Assembly (NCBI GenBank): GCA_023362775.1
Contig: JALMGJ010000003.1
Coordinates: forward strand, 50,024,416 to 50,088,415
Length of the DNA: 64,000 nt
Source of the DNA: Charina bottae
Lineage: Eukaryota > Chordata > Lepidosauria > Squamata > Charinaidae
Direction of reading: 5' to 3'
Positions 49,316-61,160 of the stretch are shown piece by piece. The first letter of the stretch is position 1, and every line of letters starts with the position of its first letter. The notes below the pieces were generated by a model. It had not been told where the DNA came from. It searched no databases and saw nothing but the letters and a program-made list of their open reading frames with translations. The position numbers and the translations under genes are program-made.

Positions 49316-52300
49316 CCGTTAAACTTACTGCTGTGATGATGAACGTACCTTAGCATAGATCGGGGTGGAGAACATGGGCCCTACAGATCTTGCTGAACTA
49401 CAATCCCCAGTGTCCTTCACCATTGGCCATGCTGTTGCTCCTCTAGCTTTTACTGTATGGATAAGCTTTGGAGTGCTTGCTGAATTCCTGCTGTAAGGTT
49501 GCACTCTCTAGTACTCTGTCGGATGGTGGTATGTAAATTGTTTAGACTACTCTAAAGTGGATGATCTAATTCTGCCACTGCCAGTCACTACTATTTCCTG
49601 AGAGCATCATCACTTTCCATCTGGTGGTAACACCATTTCATAGTAAGCTAGTCCAGCTCTAAGAGAAACTCAGTATCATGCAATGAATGCTTGTAAGTAG
49701 CTGTTTCCTTGTAACTTAGTTGTGGAAAACCCCACTCCCTCCCCCCGCATCTCTGCTGTTTAACAGCCAAAAATGATTCAGCTGAGCATTTAGGACATGA
49801 CATGTGGTTTGCTGTTTCTTGTTAACCAAGGCAATCTTTTAAATAAATAATGCACTCCCTCTTAGTTTTGTAACGTTGCCAAGATGTAAGAACTAGCAAT
49901 GCTGTCCATTTATTTTTATTTCAAACAACATAAAACTATGTGTTGAAAAAGAAACATACTTGTTAATGAAAATTCATTTCTATAATTAGCAATCTATAAA
50001 TAACCTAAGCACCACTGAAAACAACCAATATAACATTGAAAAAAAGGAAGGATGTTTACCATTTTTAAACTCATACAGTATTTGTTTCACTGCAGACAGA
50101 TCCAGTCTACAAATACTGATCCACTGTTTTATCTGGTGCTCCCTGCAGTTCAGTGCTAGGCTTAGTGCTCAATATGCAATATCCAATCCTTAAGGCCAGC
50201 CCTTTGGTTAACAACCAACGTAACACAATAAAGGCAGAATAAAATATCCAGTGGGAAAAAAAAAGTGCTACTCCTGCCCTAGTGTAAAATAGTCATCTTC
50301 TCCTGGCCGGACAATCTGTCACATTAAGCCATATTGCGGTATGTTAGATTCTGGCTTACCTCATTGCATGGGTGAGGGCAGGGAGGCACGTGACATCATA
50401 CATACCATGACATCATTACACAAATGATGCAAATTACATTACTGATCTCATTTGTGTCATATGATGCAAGTGACATCATTATTGTTTATATCAGATGCTT
50501 ATGGTATGTTGTATCAACCTAGCAAATGTAGATTATAAATGATAGTTTATCACTTAACATGTATCCATGCAGTTACTGTAGTTGTAAACCATGGTTTATT
50601 ATTTAGATTATTATGGCACTAGCCATTGTGATTTATACTGGCTTAGCAATTGTATTTGCACAATACATTAAGATATGCATTATGATTTGCAAGACACATA
50701 CATCAAGTGAGACATGAGTAATGTCAAATTTTTCCTTAGTAGAAATAAAATGATTATTTTAAATAAAACACGCAACACAAAACATGATTTTCCATATATT
50801 GCACTAACTCATTAAATGCAAATAAAGATGGGGCATGCTGAAATAATTAGCAACTCATTGAGAATTATGCTACCAAGGTTACTAGTAATTATGGTTTTAT
50901 ACTACCTCTGGGGTCAGAGGAACATGCTCGTAAAACCATTGATATGGAACAATAGGCCAGGACTGTTTGTTTCTGGGGTCTACAGATATATCTGGCTGCT
51001 GTGAGAAACAGGATGCTTGGCAAGATTTTGTTATTAAATAAAAATAAGATAAGCTTTTCATCTCATCCAGATGAGCTCTTCTCAGGTTCTTATATTCTTA
51101 ACCACTTTTTCAAATGAGTTCTATTGAGCTCAGTGGGAATTATTCTCAGGTAAAGTGTAAACAAAAATACATTTTGTTCAAACGTAGCTCAAAATGTTTG
51201 GACAATTCCATAAATGTTTTGAGCAGACTGTGTTTCAATGAAACAAAACTGGAAATGTTCTAAGTTTCTTGTGTTTTGATGAATGCAATGTATAATGACA
51301 GAAGAAAATTGAAAGATTCAACGGATAATGAGGAAGATAAATGTGATTAATTAAAACTGTAATACAAAAGAAAAACAGAAAAATACTGATAAACAAAGGG
51401 TAAGGAGAAGATGTGTGTGAGACAGGAAAGGCTAGGAGACAATGAAAGTAGGACAAACCATGCATTTAAAAAGTTACATCAAATTTTCTGTAATTAGTTA
51501 ACCTCATCTGAAAATGGATAGGCCCTGGTGTTTCTATGTGTACCATCGAGAAGCAATGGTGTTTGTTGCTAAGGGACAGAGAAAGCTCTGAGGTCATAAA
51601 TGGGAAGGGATACAGTACTTTATATGTCAGTAATTAATCAAAGGAACAGAAAGATTAATTGCAGCAAGGAACGCATAGAATATCTCTGGCCACATGTCAT
51701 TCTCAATCCAAAGAAAAGGCACAGCAATAACAATACTTTAACAAATTCTATGCCAGGGTTGAGGAACCTGTGCCTTTTGGGTCCTAGCAAAAGGTGGTGT
51801 TGGGGAGTTGATTTTAGTTACTGTAACCTTAAGACGTGAATGAGAAACTTGAATCAGTGTTTCATCATGTGTTGGCTCATTCCCTAGCTGAAAGGGAAGG
51901 AATGAACAGGTCTAGGAAGTGGTGCAATCCTATGTCAGAGGATGCCAACTACCTCAAAAAGGCAATGTAGCTCCTCCAGAAAATGACTACCATGGACCCA
52001 AAGGAGTAGGAGAATTTTAGGAAGCAAAATGCTCAAAAAAGAAAAGTATTGCAGGCTTCAAAAGTTGTTGGAGGTAACAGACTAAAAAGTACTTTCCCAA
52101 AGTGATGTTGGAAGCAGATGTTAAGCACATTTGAAAGAATGCTCTGGAATAGTCCTTGATACTATGCTGTGTCTGGATCTTCAGGTGACAATAATGACAA
52201 GGAGTGCATGCTTGTACAAATGTGTGGTTAACCATCTATTGGCTATATCACATTTAGGCTATTGCCACCTGTCCACGTAGGGCTATTTTTGAAAAGGAAA

Positions 52301-53318
52301 TGGCAGCTTCACTTAGCGTGGTGCACAGTATCATGACTGTATTTTTCCAGTTCTGAAACATCTGCTGAGGGCTTCCACATCACTCCCAGGATTTCCCTAA
52401 GGAGCTAAGACATGTAACTTTAATTTCCTCTTGCAAATAGTTAGCAATTAGTTTTTAAACACAGTTTTAATACTGTGGATATTTTTCCTTTTTAATTTTC
52501 ATCATACAATACATTGGTGACAACTGTTGAAAAATGGCATTGAAATGCCATAAAGAGATTTCTTTGTATTGTCTGCTATTTTATAGGATTTTTAAAAATG
52601 TATAATTACAAGTATATTTTACAAATCAGGTATATTTCAGTTAGGGCAGATTACATCAATAAATAATCATGTTATAACAGTGATTAAAAAAATCTATATA
52701 TTACATTTTTATTTAACCACTTGTTCAGAGAATGATTACAATATTATAAATTGCTTCTCAATTCCCTGTTCCTTAATAGGGTTGTTAATACTATTACAAC
52801 CATAATCTTTCCCATGCAGGTACAATTAGCATTTTCAAAGCCTCCCCATTGATCTGCCTCAGGGTTTTGATAAATTTCTAAGTGCTGCAATTACCTCACT
52901 TTAATGCTGAAATTAATCTAGAGATATTACAATGGCCTATCAGGGTAGTAAGATTTGACTTTTCCAGGTTTTTTTCTTTTAAAATATGGCTTGGCAGCAT
53001 TAGTACAATTCCTTATGCCAGAGTTTTGCCTTGTTAAAATTTTTCACACTGAATAAGCTGACAAGACCCTCATTTGATTTTCATGAAGGCCTTTACTCCC
53101 TGCAGGACAATAGACTTGGAATCCTTCTCCAGCACACTTCACTACCTAGGAAATAATTATAAGACACAAGGCGGTTATCTAAGTGAGAGGTAGAATGAGA
53201 ATGGATTTGTAATCCTCCTTTGAGGTCTTTGAGCTAGGTCCTGAAGAACTGGTGACATTTGCTCCCATTATTTCTCAGGCAATTGTTCTTTGGAATAAGT
53301 GTCTGTCTGCACACATAC

Positions 53319-53349
<31 letters not shown>

Positions 53350-53506
53350 TGTGTGCGATTTTTGCAGGCCTTCTTTCAACAACACCAGAATGAAACAAAA
53401 AGCTACATTAGCTTTAATTCTTTAACTGAGTGAAAATTCCAACTCACCAAGGGTGGAAAATTTCTTAGTGCATACACCTCCCCTTCCACTCCCACCCTTT
53501 CCCATT
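49316..53506. other. Gene-free stretch
   Basis: About 4.2 kb without supportable genes. A fragment at 49365-49440 (GGGGTGGAGAAC, ACTACAATCCCCAG) looks like an old dispersed repeat. A (GT)n(GA)n tract is at 53319-53350. The rest is unassigned. Confidence 0.4.
53319..53350. repeat. (GT)n(GA)n microsatellite
   Basis: Nine or so GT units followed by GA units. Confidence 0.85.
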
Positions 53507-56500
53507 GTAGGCATAGTTTGTTGTTTATTCGTTCAGTCGTTTCCGACTCTTCGTGACTTCATGGACCAGTCCACGCCAGAGCTTTCTGTCGGCCATCACC
53601 ATCCCCAGCTCCCCAATGGTTGAGTCCGTCACCTCCAGAATACCATCCATCCATCTTGCCCTTGGTCGGCCCCTCTTCCTTTTGCCTTCCACTTTTCCTA
53701 GCATCAGCTTCTTCTCCAGGGTATCCTGTCTTCTCATTATGTGGCCAAAGTACTTCAGTTTTGCCTTTAATATCATTCCCTCAAGTGAGCAGTCTGGCTT
53801 GATTTCCTGGAGTATGGACTGGTTTGATCTTCTTGCAGTCCAAGGCACTCTCAGAATTTTCCTCCAACACCACAGTTCAAAAGCATCTATCTTCCTTCGC
53901 TCAGCCTTCCTTATGGTCCAGCTCTCGCAGCCATAGGTTACTACAGGAAATACCATTGCTTTAACTATGCGGACCTTTGTTGTCAGTGTGATGTCTCTGC
54001 TCTTAACTATTTTATCAAGATTTGCCATTGCTCTCCTCCCAAGAAGTAGACGTCTTCTGATTTCCTGGCTGCAGTCAGCGTCTGCAGTAATCTTTGCGCC
54101 TAGAAATACAAAGTCTGTCACTGCCTCCACTTTTTCTCCCCTTATTTGCCAGTCATCAATCAAGCTCGTTGCCATAATCTTGGTTTTTTTGAGGTTTAAC
54201 TGCAACCCAGCTTTTGCACTTTCTTCTTTCACCTTCGTCATAAGGCTCCTCAACTCCTCCTCGCTTTCAGCCATCAAAGTGGTATCATCTGCATATCTGA
54301 GATTGTTGTTTCTTCCAGCGATTTTAACTCCAGCCTTGGATTCCTCAAGCCCAGCATGTCGCATGATGTGTTCTGCGTACAGGTTGAATAGGTAGGGTGA
54401 GAGTATACAACCCTGCCGTACTCCTTTCCCAATCTTAAACCAGTCCGTTGTTCCGTGCTCTGTTCTTACCGTTGCTACTTGGTCGTTATACAGATTCCTC
54501 AGGAGGCAGACAAGATGACGTGGTATCCCCATACCACCAAGAACTTGCCACAATTTGTTATGATCCACACAGTCAAAGGCTTTAGAATAGTCAATAAAAC
54601 AGAAATAGATGTTTTTCTGAAATTCCCTGGCTTTCTCCATTATCCAGCGGATATTGGCAATTTGGTCTCTAGTTCCTCTGCCTTTTCTAAACCCAGCTTG
54701 TACATCTGGCAATTCTCGCTCCATGAATTGCTGGAGTCTACCTTGCAAGATCTTGAGCATTACCTTACTGGCATGTGAAATAAGTGCCACTGTTCGATAG
54801 TTTGAACATTCTTTAGTGCTTCCCTTTTTTGGTATGGGGATATAAGTTGATTTTTTCCAATCTGATGGCCATTCTTGTGTTTTCCAAATTTGCTGGCATA
54901 TGGCATGCATCACCTTGACAGCATCATCTTGCAAGATTTTAAACAGTTCAGCTGGGATACCGTCGTCTCCTGCTGCCTTGTTATTAGCAATGCTTCTTAA
55001 GGCCCATTCAACCTCACTCTTCAGGATGTCTGGCTCTAACTCACTGACCACACCGTCAAAGCTATCTCCAATATTATTATGCTTCCTATACAGATCTTCC
55101 GTATATTCTTGCCACCTTTTCTTGATCTCTTCTGCTTCTGTTAGGTCCTTACCATCTTTGTTTTTGATCATACCCATTTTTGCCTGGAATTTACCTCCGA
55201 TGTTTCTAATTTTCTGGAAGTCTCTTGTCCTTCCTATCCTATTGTCTTCTTCCACTTCCGCACATTGCTTGTTTAAAAATAATTCCTTATCTCTTCTGGC
55301 TAACCTCTGGAATTTTGCATTTAATTGGGCATATCTCCCCCTATCACTATTGCCTTTTGCTTTCCTTCTTTCTTGGGCTACTTCCAGTGTTTCAGCAGAC
55401 AGCCATCTTGCCTTCTTGGTTTTCTTTTTCTTTGGGACATTTTTTGTTGCCACCTCCTGAACAATGTTGCGAACTTCTGTCCATAGTTCTTCTGGGACCC
55501 TATCTACTAAATCTAGTCCCTTAAATCTATTCTTCACCTCCACTGCATATTCCTTAGGAATATTAGTGAGCTCATATCTAACTGATCTGTGGGTCTTCCC
55601 TATTCTCTTTAGTCTGATTCTAAATTTTGCAATAAGAAGTTCGTGATCTGAACTACAGTCAGCTCCAGGTCTTGTTTTTACCGACTGTATAGATGTCCGC
55701 CATCTTTGGCTGCAAAGGATGTAGTCAATCTGATTTCGGTGTCGACCATCTGGTGAAGTCCATGTATAAAGTCGTCTTTTAGGTTGTTGGAAGAGAGTGT
55801 TTGTTATGCACAGTGAGTTGTCTTGGCAAAATTCTATCAGCCTATGTCCTGCTTCATTTTGTTCTCCCAGACCATGCTTGCCTGTAATTCCAGGTGTCGT
55901 CTGACTACCCACCTTAGCATTCCAGTCTCCTGTAATGAAAATAACATCTCTTTTTGGTGTATTATCCAGTAGGTGCTGCAGATCCTCATAGAACTGATCT
56001 ACTTCTGCTTCTTCAGCATCTGTGGTTGGGGCGTATATTTGGATCACTGTGATGTTAAATGGCTTACCCTGAATTCGAATTGAGATCATTCTATCGTTTT
56101 TTGGATTGTATCCAAGCACTGCTTTAGCCACTTTATTATTAATTATGAAGGCTACTCCATTTCTTCTGTGGTCCTCTTGTCCACAGTAGTAGATCTGGTG
56201 GTCATCGGATGTGAAGTGGCCCATCCCAGTCCATTTCAGTTCACTGACACCTAAAATGTCTATATTTAATCTTGACATCTCACCAATAACCACATCCAAT
56301 TTGCCCTGGCTCATAGATCTTACATTCCAGGTTCCTATGGTGTGTTGATCTTTAGAACATCGGATTCGTCGTTCACCACCAGCACCGTCGGCCGCTAGCC
56401 GTCCTTTCGGCTTTGAGCTAGCTGCATCATCACATCTGGGGCTAGTTGAACGTATCCTCTGTTCCTCCCCAGTAGCATTTTGACCATCTTCCGACCTGGG

Positions 56501-56744
56501 AGTCCCATCTTCCGATGGTATACCGACATATCTTTGGTTGTACTGATCCATTTAGTTTTCATGGCAAGAATACTGGGGTGGGTTGCCATTACCTTCCCCA
56601 GGGATCGTATTTAGTCTGACCTCTCTGCCACGACCTTCCCGTCTTGGGTGTCCCTTCACGGTTTAGCTCATGGTTTCATTGAGGTGCTCAAGCTCCAGCA
56701 CCACAACAAGGTAACGATCTCCTTTGCTGGAGGTAGGCATAGTT
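53507..56744 (-). mobile_element. Full-length BovB (RTE) LINE with 12-bp TSD
   Basis: Body 53519-56732 (3214 bp), the usual full length of BovB, flanked by a perfect duplication GTAGGCATAGTT (53507-53518, 56733-56744). It runs on the minus strand with the 5' leader at 56732 and the short 3' tail at 53519 (TTCAGTCGTTTCCGACTCTT on the plus strand). It encodes one long uninterrupted ORF. BovB is known for repeated horizontal transfer between squamates and other animals, including ruminants. Confidence 0.97.
53525..56551 (-). CDS. BovB ORF: AP endonuclease and reverse transcriptase
   Basis: 1008 codons without stop or frameshift. Residues about 70-310 are the AP-like endonuclease (GTWNVRSMS, SELKWTGMG, TGDWNAKVG, and the SDHELL terminal block with catalytic Asp-His). 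A lysine-rich linker follows (PKKKKTKKARW). The reverse transcriptase spans about 520-800: DGIPAELF, IPIPKKG, DVQAGFRKGRGTRDQI, FIDYSKAFDCVDH, KGVRQGCILSP and the catalytic YADD. The C-terminal part has the CESWT and WCWRKILRVPWTARRSNQ blocks. Compared with the 19202 copy it lacks one residue at TRDFQK (TRDLFQK there), an in-frame change. All catalytic motifs visible to me are intact, so it could still be active. Confidence 0.96.
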   Translation of the reverse strand: MDQYNQRYVGIPSEDGTPRSEDGQNATGEEQRIRSTSPRCDDAASSKPKGRLAADGAGGERRIRCSKDQHTIGTWNVRSMSQGKLDVVIGEMSRLNIDILGVSELKWTGMGHFTSDDHQIYYCGQEDHRRNGVAFIINNKVAKAVLGYNPKNDRMISIRIQGKPFNITVIQIYAPTTDAEEAEVDQFYEDLQHLLDNTPKRDVIFITGDWNAKVGSQTTPGITGKHGLGEQNEAGHRLIEFCQDNSLCITNTLFQQPKRRLYTWTSPDGRHRNQIDYILCSQRWRTSIQSVKTRPGADCSSDHELLIAKFRIRLKRIGKTHRSVRYELTNIPKEYAVEVKNRFKGLDLVDRVPEELWTEVRNIVQEVATKNVPKKKKTKKARWLSAETLEVAQERRKAKGNSDRGRYAQLNAKFQRLARRDKELFLNKQCAEVEEDNRIGRTRDFQKIRNIGGKFQAKMGMIKNKDGKDLTEAEEIKKRWQEYTEDLYRKHNNIGDSFDGVVSELEPDILKSEVEWALRSIANNKAAGDDGIPAELFKILQDDAVKVMHAICQQIWKTQEWPSDWKKSTYIPIPKKGSTKECSNYRTVALISHASKVMLKILQGRLQQFMERELPDVQAGFRKGRGTRDQIANIRWIMEKAREFQKNIYFCFIDYSKAFDCVDHNKLWQVLGGMGIPRHLVCLLRNLYNDQVATVRTEHGTTDWFKIGKGVRQGCILSPYLFNLYAEHIMRHAGLEESKAGVKIAGRNNNLRYADDTTLMAESEEELRSLMTKVKEESAKAGLQLNLKKTKIMATSLIDDWQIRGEKVEAVTDFVFLGAKITADADCSQEIRRRLLLGRRAMANLDKIVKSRDITLTTKVRIVKAMVFPVVTYGCESWTIRKAERRKIDAFELWCWRKILRVPWTARRSNQSILQEIKPDCSLEGMILKAKLKYFGHIMRRQDTLEKKLMLGKVEGKRKRGRPRARWMDGILEVTDSTIGELGMVMADRKLWRGLVHEVTKSRKRLNE

Positions 56745-57633
56745 ACTCAATACAAAAATGTTAAAATCTCTTTACTACATTCATTAAAATGCTCCTTGGA
56801 AAGGGTTTAGAAGCTTTCTCTTGAAAGGTATTTAAAAAGCTATTTAAGAAATGAGGGTTTGAAGTGTTCTCTTATTAAAGATAGTGGTAGCAGAACATAC
56901 TGCTGCCAAAAAAAACAAAAAAAAAACTACATAGAGTATTTCTCAACGTTGGCCGTTTTAAGATGTGTGGACTTCAACTCCCAGAATTCATGCTGGCTGG
57001 GGAATTCTGGGAGTTAAAGTCCACACATCTTAAAACGGCCAACGTTGAGAAACACGTTGTGAACACATTCATGAAATCACCAGCAATCCAGCTTGACTTG
57101 GAAACTTAATTTATACATGTTGCATGCATACACCCCTATTTTGATCAGTGAAAGGCTTCAGAGTTAAGTGCTTCTGAACACTTCAGTTTCCTTGAACTGG
57201 GGGTCCTCTGATGTTTGAGTCTTCAGCGCTCATGAATCCCACTCAGCATAACCAATGGCAAGAGATTGTGGGAGCCATACACCAAAACATTTAAAGAGGT
57301 AGGCTGCCTAGTTGAAAAATACATTACCCAGTATCTAATAAAAACCCATTCATGCCTGCACTAGATACACCTGGGGAAACAATCAGATCCAAAACCTTCT
57401 AATTGTCATAGTGATGGTACAAAATTTAGGTACAATTTGAGACTTCCCAGTCAGTCTTTTAGTAGGTAGCACATGATTGCCATATGACAATGGTCTCAAT
57501 AGTTAGTGCGCATAAAATTATATTCCCTAACTTTTCCCCACAACCATCATGTGAGATAGCTGGGCTGGGAAACATGATTACCCAAAGATATCCAGTAAGC
57601 TTCCATGGCTGAGGGTTGATATGAACTTGGACT
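56745..57633. other. Gene-free stretch with one MITE
   Basis: Holds family 2 MITE copy D (listed separately) and otherwise unassigned AT-rich sequence. Confidence 0.4.
56934..57056. mobile_element. Palindromic hAT-like MITE, family 2 (copy D)
   Basis: Inverted arms from GTATTTCTCAACGTTGG to CCAACGTTGAGAAACAC, with the shared GACTTCAACTCCCAGAATTC core. The outermost bases have changed and no TSD can be recognised, but the arms pair almost perfectly. Confidence 0.8.
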
Positions 57634-58421
57634 CCCTACACCAGGGGTGGGGAACCTTTTTTATGCCAAGGGACATTTTGACATTTATAACATCACTCGA
57701 GGGCCAGGGGGCGGGGTTTGCAGGCAGGAGCCAATCGCGCGGAAGGGGGTGGGGTTTGCGGGTGGGAGCCAATCGTGCGCACTGGGGGGCTGCCACGCCC
57801 GGCGCTATGCCTGCCGCCACCGCGCCCGCCACGCCCCTGCCGCACCCGCTGCAACACCCGCCCCTGCCGCCATGCCCACCATGCCCGCTGCCATGCCCAC
57901 CATGCCCGCCGCCGTGCCCATGCCTGCTGCCGCCACGCCCACTATGCCCGCTACCGCGCCTGCTCCACATCCGCTGCTGCGCCCTCCACACCCATGCCTG
58001 CTGCCGCGCCCGCTGCCGCCATGCCTGCCGCCGCACCCGCCGCCACGCCCCTGCCGCACCCGCTGCAACACCCGCCCCTGCCGCCATGCCCACCATGCCC
58101 GCTGCCATGCCCACCATGCCCGCCGCCGTGCCCATGCCTGCTGCCGCCACGCCCACTATGCCCGCTACCGCGCCTGCTCCACATCCGCTGCTGCGCCCTC
58201 CACACCCATGCCTGCTGCCGCGCCCGCTGCCGCCATGCCTGCCACGCCTGCCGCCGCACCCGCCGCCACGCCCACCATGCCTGCTGCGCCTGCTGCCGCC
58301 ATGCTCACCGCCATGCCCACCATGCCTGCTGCTGCCACGCCCGCTGCTGCGGGCCAGACCATTTGCTTTTGCGGGCCTTATATGGCCCGCGGGCCGGACG
58401 TTGCGCACCCCTGCCCTACAC
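57634..58421 (+). mobile_element. hAT-like element, family 3, with internal 214-bp tandem repeat
   Basis: Body 57642-58413 (772 bp) begins CAGGGGTGGGGAACC and ends CGCACCCCTG; perfect 8-bp TSD CCCTACAC (57634-57641, 58414-58421). 57709-57776 holds two copies of the CCAAT/GC-box module. The interior from about 57790 to 58360 is a CCCGCC/ATGCCC-rich minisatellite. The long Gly/His/Ala or Pro/Cys ORFs through it on both strands are composition artefacts. Confidence 0.92.
57841..58268. repeat. 214-bp tandem repeat (two units)
   Basis: CGCACCCGCTGCAACAC recurs at 57841 and 58055, and the following ~200 bases are nearly identical (one 9-bp insertion in unit 2 near 58240). Each unit is itself built of short CCCGCC/ATGCCCACC motifs. 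Confidence 0.92.
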
Positions 58422-59105
58422 CATAATCGCTAGTTGTTCTCAGACCAGAGAAGTTTCTGAGCTTTCTTTTTCATCCTCTCTTCAAAATAAAGGTGCTGTT
58501 TCCTCATTAAAATTCAATAACAGCCACTGCTTATAATGACTACTTACAATGTCTTTTGATCTAGCTGTCTATTTAAAGAAAAATGCACTAATAAATGTCT
58601 AATTGTATATACATGCCACATTTACATATAAAGTAGTATTCATGTTTGGATTTAGTAAAGTTATCCTATAATTATCTATGTTACATTTGGTGACTAGCTT
58701 GGAATATTGCCAATCAAAGGTGTTTTTTTTAAAAGAAAACTAGAGTGCAAAGATTATTGAAACCCCATTACATACACTTCATATGCCCACAGTTGACGTA
58801 GGATCCCAGGTACATGTACAGAGGATTCCAATTTACAACATGATTGCTAAATAAAACATGGATGTCTAATATCAGCATTACATTTTATTATATGTCTCAT
58901 AATTTTACAAAATTATGAATAGGTGCTAGAGCCATTTACTTCAGCTTCAAGAAGAAAGCCTGCTTTTTGCATGCATCATTTTATTATTATATATTTTTTC
59001 TATACCACTTTCTATGCCCAAGACATTTTCAAACAGGTTATTTATCTATATCTTGATATGCAAAATAACAACTAAACTTCTCTTGTATGGTACTATTTTT
59101 TTTCT
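58422..59105. other. Gene-free, nothing recognised
   Basis: AT-rich; no ORF, RNA or repeat family recognised. Confidence 0.4.
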
Positions 59106-59977
59106 TTTTTTAAAAAATAATTATTTAAGAGGACTTCTGAGGGAGGTATGGTGAACTGAAGACGGCTCTGCAAAAGCGGAGCCGACAACCATGGTAAAGA
59201 CCAAGGAATCGGTGAGTAGACTGGTTCCCTGGAAACTCTCTGGATAAGGAGAGGATGGGAGATCACCCACATGTGCTCTGGACAGATGCTCCTCGTGAGG
59301 AGACTGCAGGACGGCGGTTTTCTGCAGGTTTGAGTGCAGCGAGATGACAGGATCAGCCATCTTGCTTGCAACCACTATGAGCCTTTTAAAGGACATTAAG
59401 TACGCAAACCACACTTTCTAATCACTTTTGGAAATTGCCTATTAACCATCTGAAAGCTATTAGAGACCTTCGAACGACAAGTTTGAAAAGTCTTCATCAG
59501 GTGAGTTTATCTTCAACTCTGAACAAAAGAAAAATTAATTATAAGCTTCAGAACTTAAAGAATTTGAAATAAACAGCAAAAAGCTAAATAAGATTTTGAT
59601 CTAAGAAAGTTATAAACAGATTAAGGGTTCAGATAAATTTGGAATATTGACTGTTAACTATAAGATTTTGGAATTAACTATAAAAAATAAACAGCTTCTC
59701 ATGGGAAACAGACTTATTTTGGCTATCCTAGCTATTGCAAGTCATAAAAAAAGATGTGTGATGATTTTAGAAATTTGACACTAGAGGGGACTAAAGATTT
59801 TAAGCAGAGCAAAAAAAAAAACATACAACCTGTTCTTGATGTCAGTTAATATTGGGACTTACAAAATGACAAAAAATGTTATAACATCGGAAATATTAAA
59901 GGATATCTTTGAAGAAGGGAGCCAGAAATTATTAACTACAATATCAACACTGTCAGTAATGATGTCTGCTTCTATGG

Positions 59978-60115
59978 ATTGTTGTTGTTCAGTCATTTAG
60001 TCGTGTCCGACCCTTTGTGACCTCATGGACCATAGCACGCCAGGCCTTCCTGTCCTCCACTGTCTCCTGGAGTTTACTCAAATTCATGTTCATTACATTG
60101 GGATAGACTGTGTCT
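59978..60115 (-). mobile_element. BovB-type 3' tail fragment
   Basis: GTTGTTGTTCAGTC, GTGTCCGACC and GTGACCTCATGGACC blocks correspond to the 3' end of the BovB at 53519 and to BovB-derived SINE tails. Severely 5'-truncated. Confidence 0.75.
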
Positions 60116-60445
60116 AAAAGATGTTAATGAAGGAATGACAGATGTGAAACAAATTTTATCTGACAAGACAGAGAAAGTATAGAACATGAACTACAAACAA
60201 CAGGCCAAGAGAATGATTTGAAAAAGGACACTTTCCTGGATATAGAAAAGAAACTGGCTGAAGTTTTAAAAATTAAAAGGGAAATACAAATGATAAACTA
60301 AGAGAATGACCTGGGAAATGTTTTCTTATTGGATCTACAAAAGAGGCTTGTTAAAGCCTTGAAGAAATCTGTGTGATGGGATACAGAATTTAAGAGAAAT
60401 AAAATTCTATGACAATATTTGATTGAATTAAAGTAAGACTGTTAG

Positions 60446-60741
60446 AAGTAAAATAGGTTGACCATACGTCCCATTTTGAATGGGACAGTCCCATTTTTTA
60501 GCATTTTTCAACTGTCCTGTCATTTTCATAAAAATCTTAATTTTGTCCCGTTTTTCAAACCCGGCGGGAATGGCATGGAAGGAGGATCCGAGTTGGAGCA
60601 TGGACCAGGGGGTGGGGTTTGCAGGCGGGAGCCAATCGCGCAGACCGGGGGGCGTGGACTTGTCTTTTTCATGAATACGGAATATTACATAAGACCCCGT
60701 CCCGTTTTGCCATCCTGAAATATGGTCAGCCTAAAGTAAAA
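60446..60741 (+). mobile_element. hAT-like element, family 4 (TAGGYTGACCATA ends)
   Basis: Body 60454-60733 (280 bp) starts TAGGTTGACCATA and ends TATGGTCAGCCTA; perfect 8-bp TSD AAGTAAAA (60446-60453, 60734-60741). It contains one copy of the CCAAT/GC-box module (60609-60645) that is also found in family 3 elements. Confidence 0.88.
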
Positions 60742-61160
60742 GGAAGGAATATAAAGTTGGTTTATCTGATCAAGGTTAAAATAAGACATTTTTTGCAATG
60801 TTCTGTCAACTCTTTATGGGCTTTTTAGTGACACCAGGATTGAAAAGTTGATGTTTTATGGATTTGCTTATAGATAAGGGATGGGATATGGGATGAAGTG
60901 ATATCTGTTTAACCTTATGGGGGTGAAGAGTTATTAAATTTGTTTATACTTGTTGTGATGAAGGTTGGAAGTCACTTCTTTATATATTTCTTTTCTTTCT
61001 ATTTATTATATTTTCTCTTTTCTTTTTCTTCTTTCTTTTTTTCTGCACTTTTTATTCTTTTTTCCATTCTCCTCTTTCTCAAAGTTTAGTTTGTATAAGT
61101 TTTTACTATTGTACTTAAAATTCTTAATACAAATTATATTTAGAAAAATTATTTAAATAC

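Larger units (their letters stand above)
59106..61160 (+). mobile_element. L1-like LINE remnant with internal insertions
   Basis: 5' part (59130-59420) is GC-richer and UTR-like. 59860-60420 reads as degraded ORF1-type sequence (VITSEILKDIFEEG; then MTDVKQILSDKTEK). The 3' part (60900-61150) is T-rich with the GGAAGTCAC block shared with 8741-8757. A BovB tail (59978-60115) and a hAT element (60454-60733) have inserted. ORF2 is absent. Tentative assignment. Confidence 0.45.

Noticed and set aside
53553..55524. Plus-strand ORFs of up to 186 aa.
   Set aside because: Antisense shadows of the BovB polyprotein.
57578..58536. Overlapping ORFs of 259-276 aa on both strands, Gly/His/Ala or Pro/Cys/Ala rich, looking like secreted or collagen-like proteins.
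   Set aside because: They are open in several frames at once because of the CCCGCC/ATGCCC tandem repeat inside a hAT element; no domain or signal.
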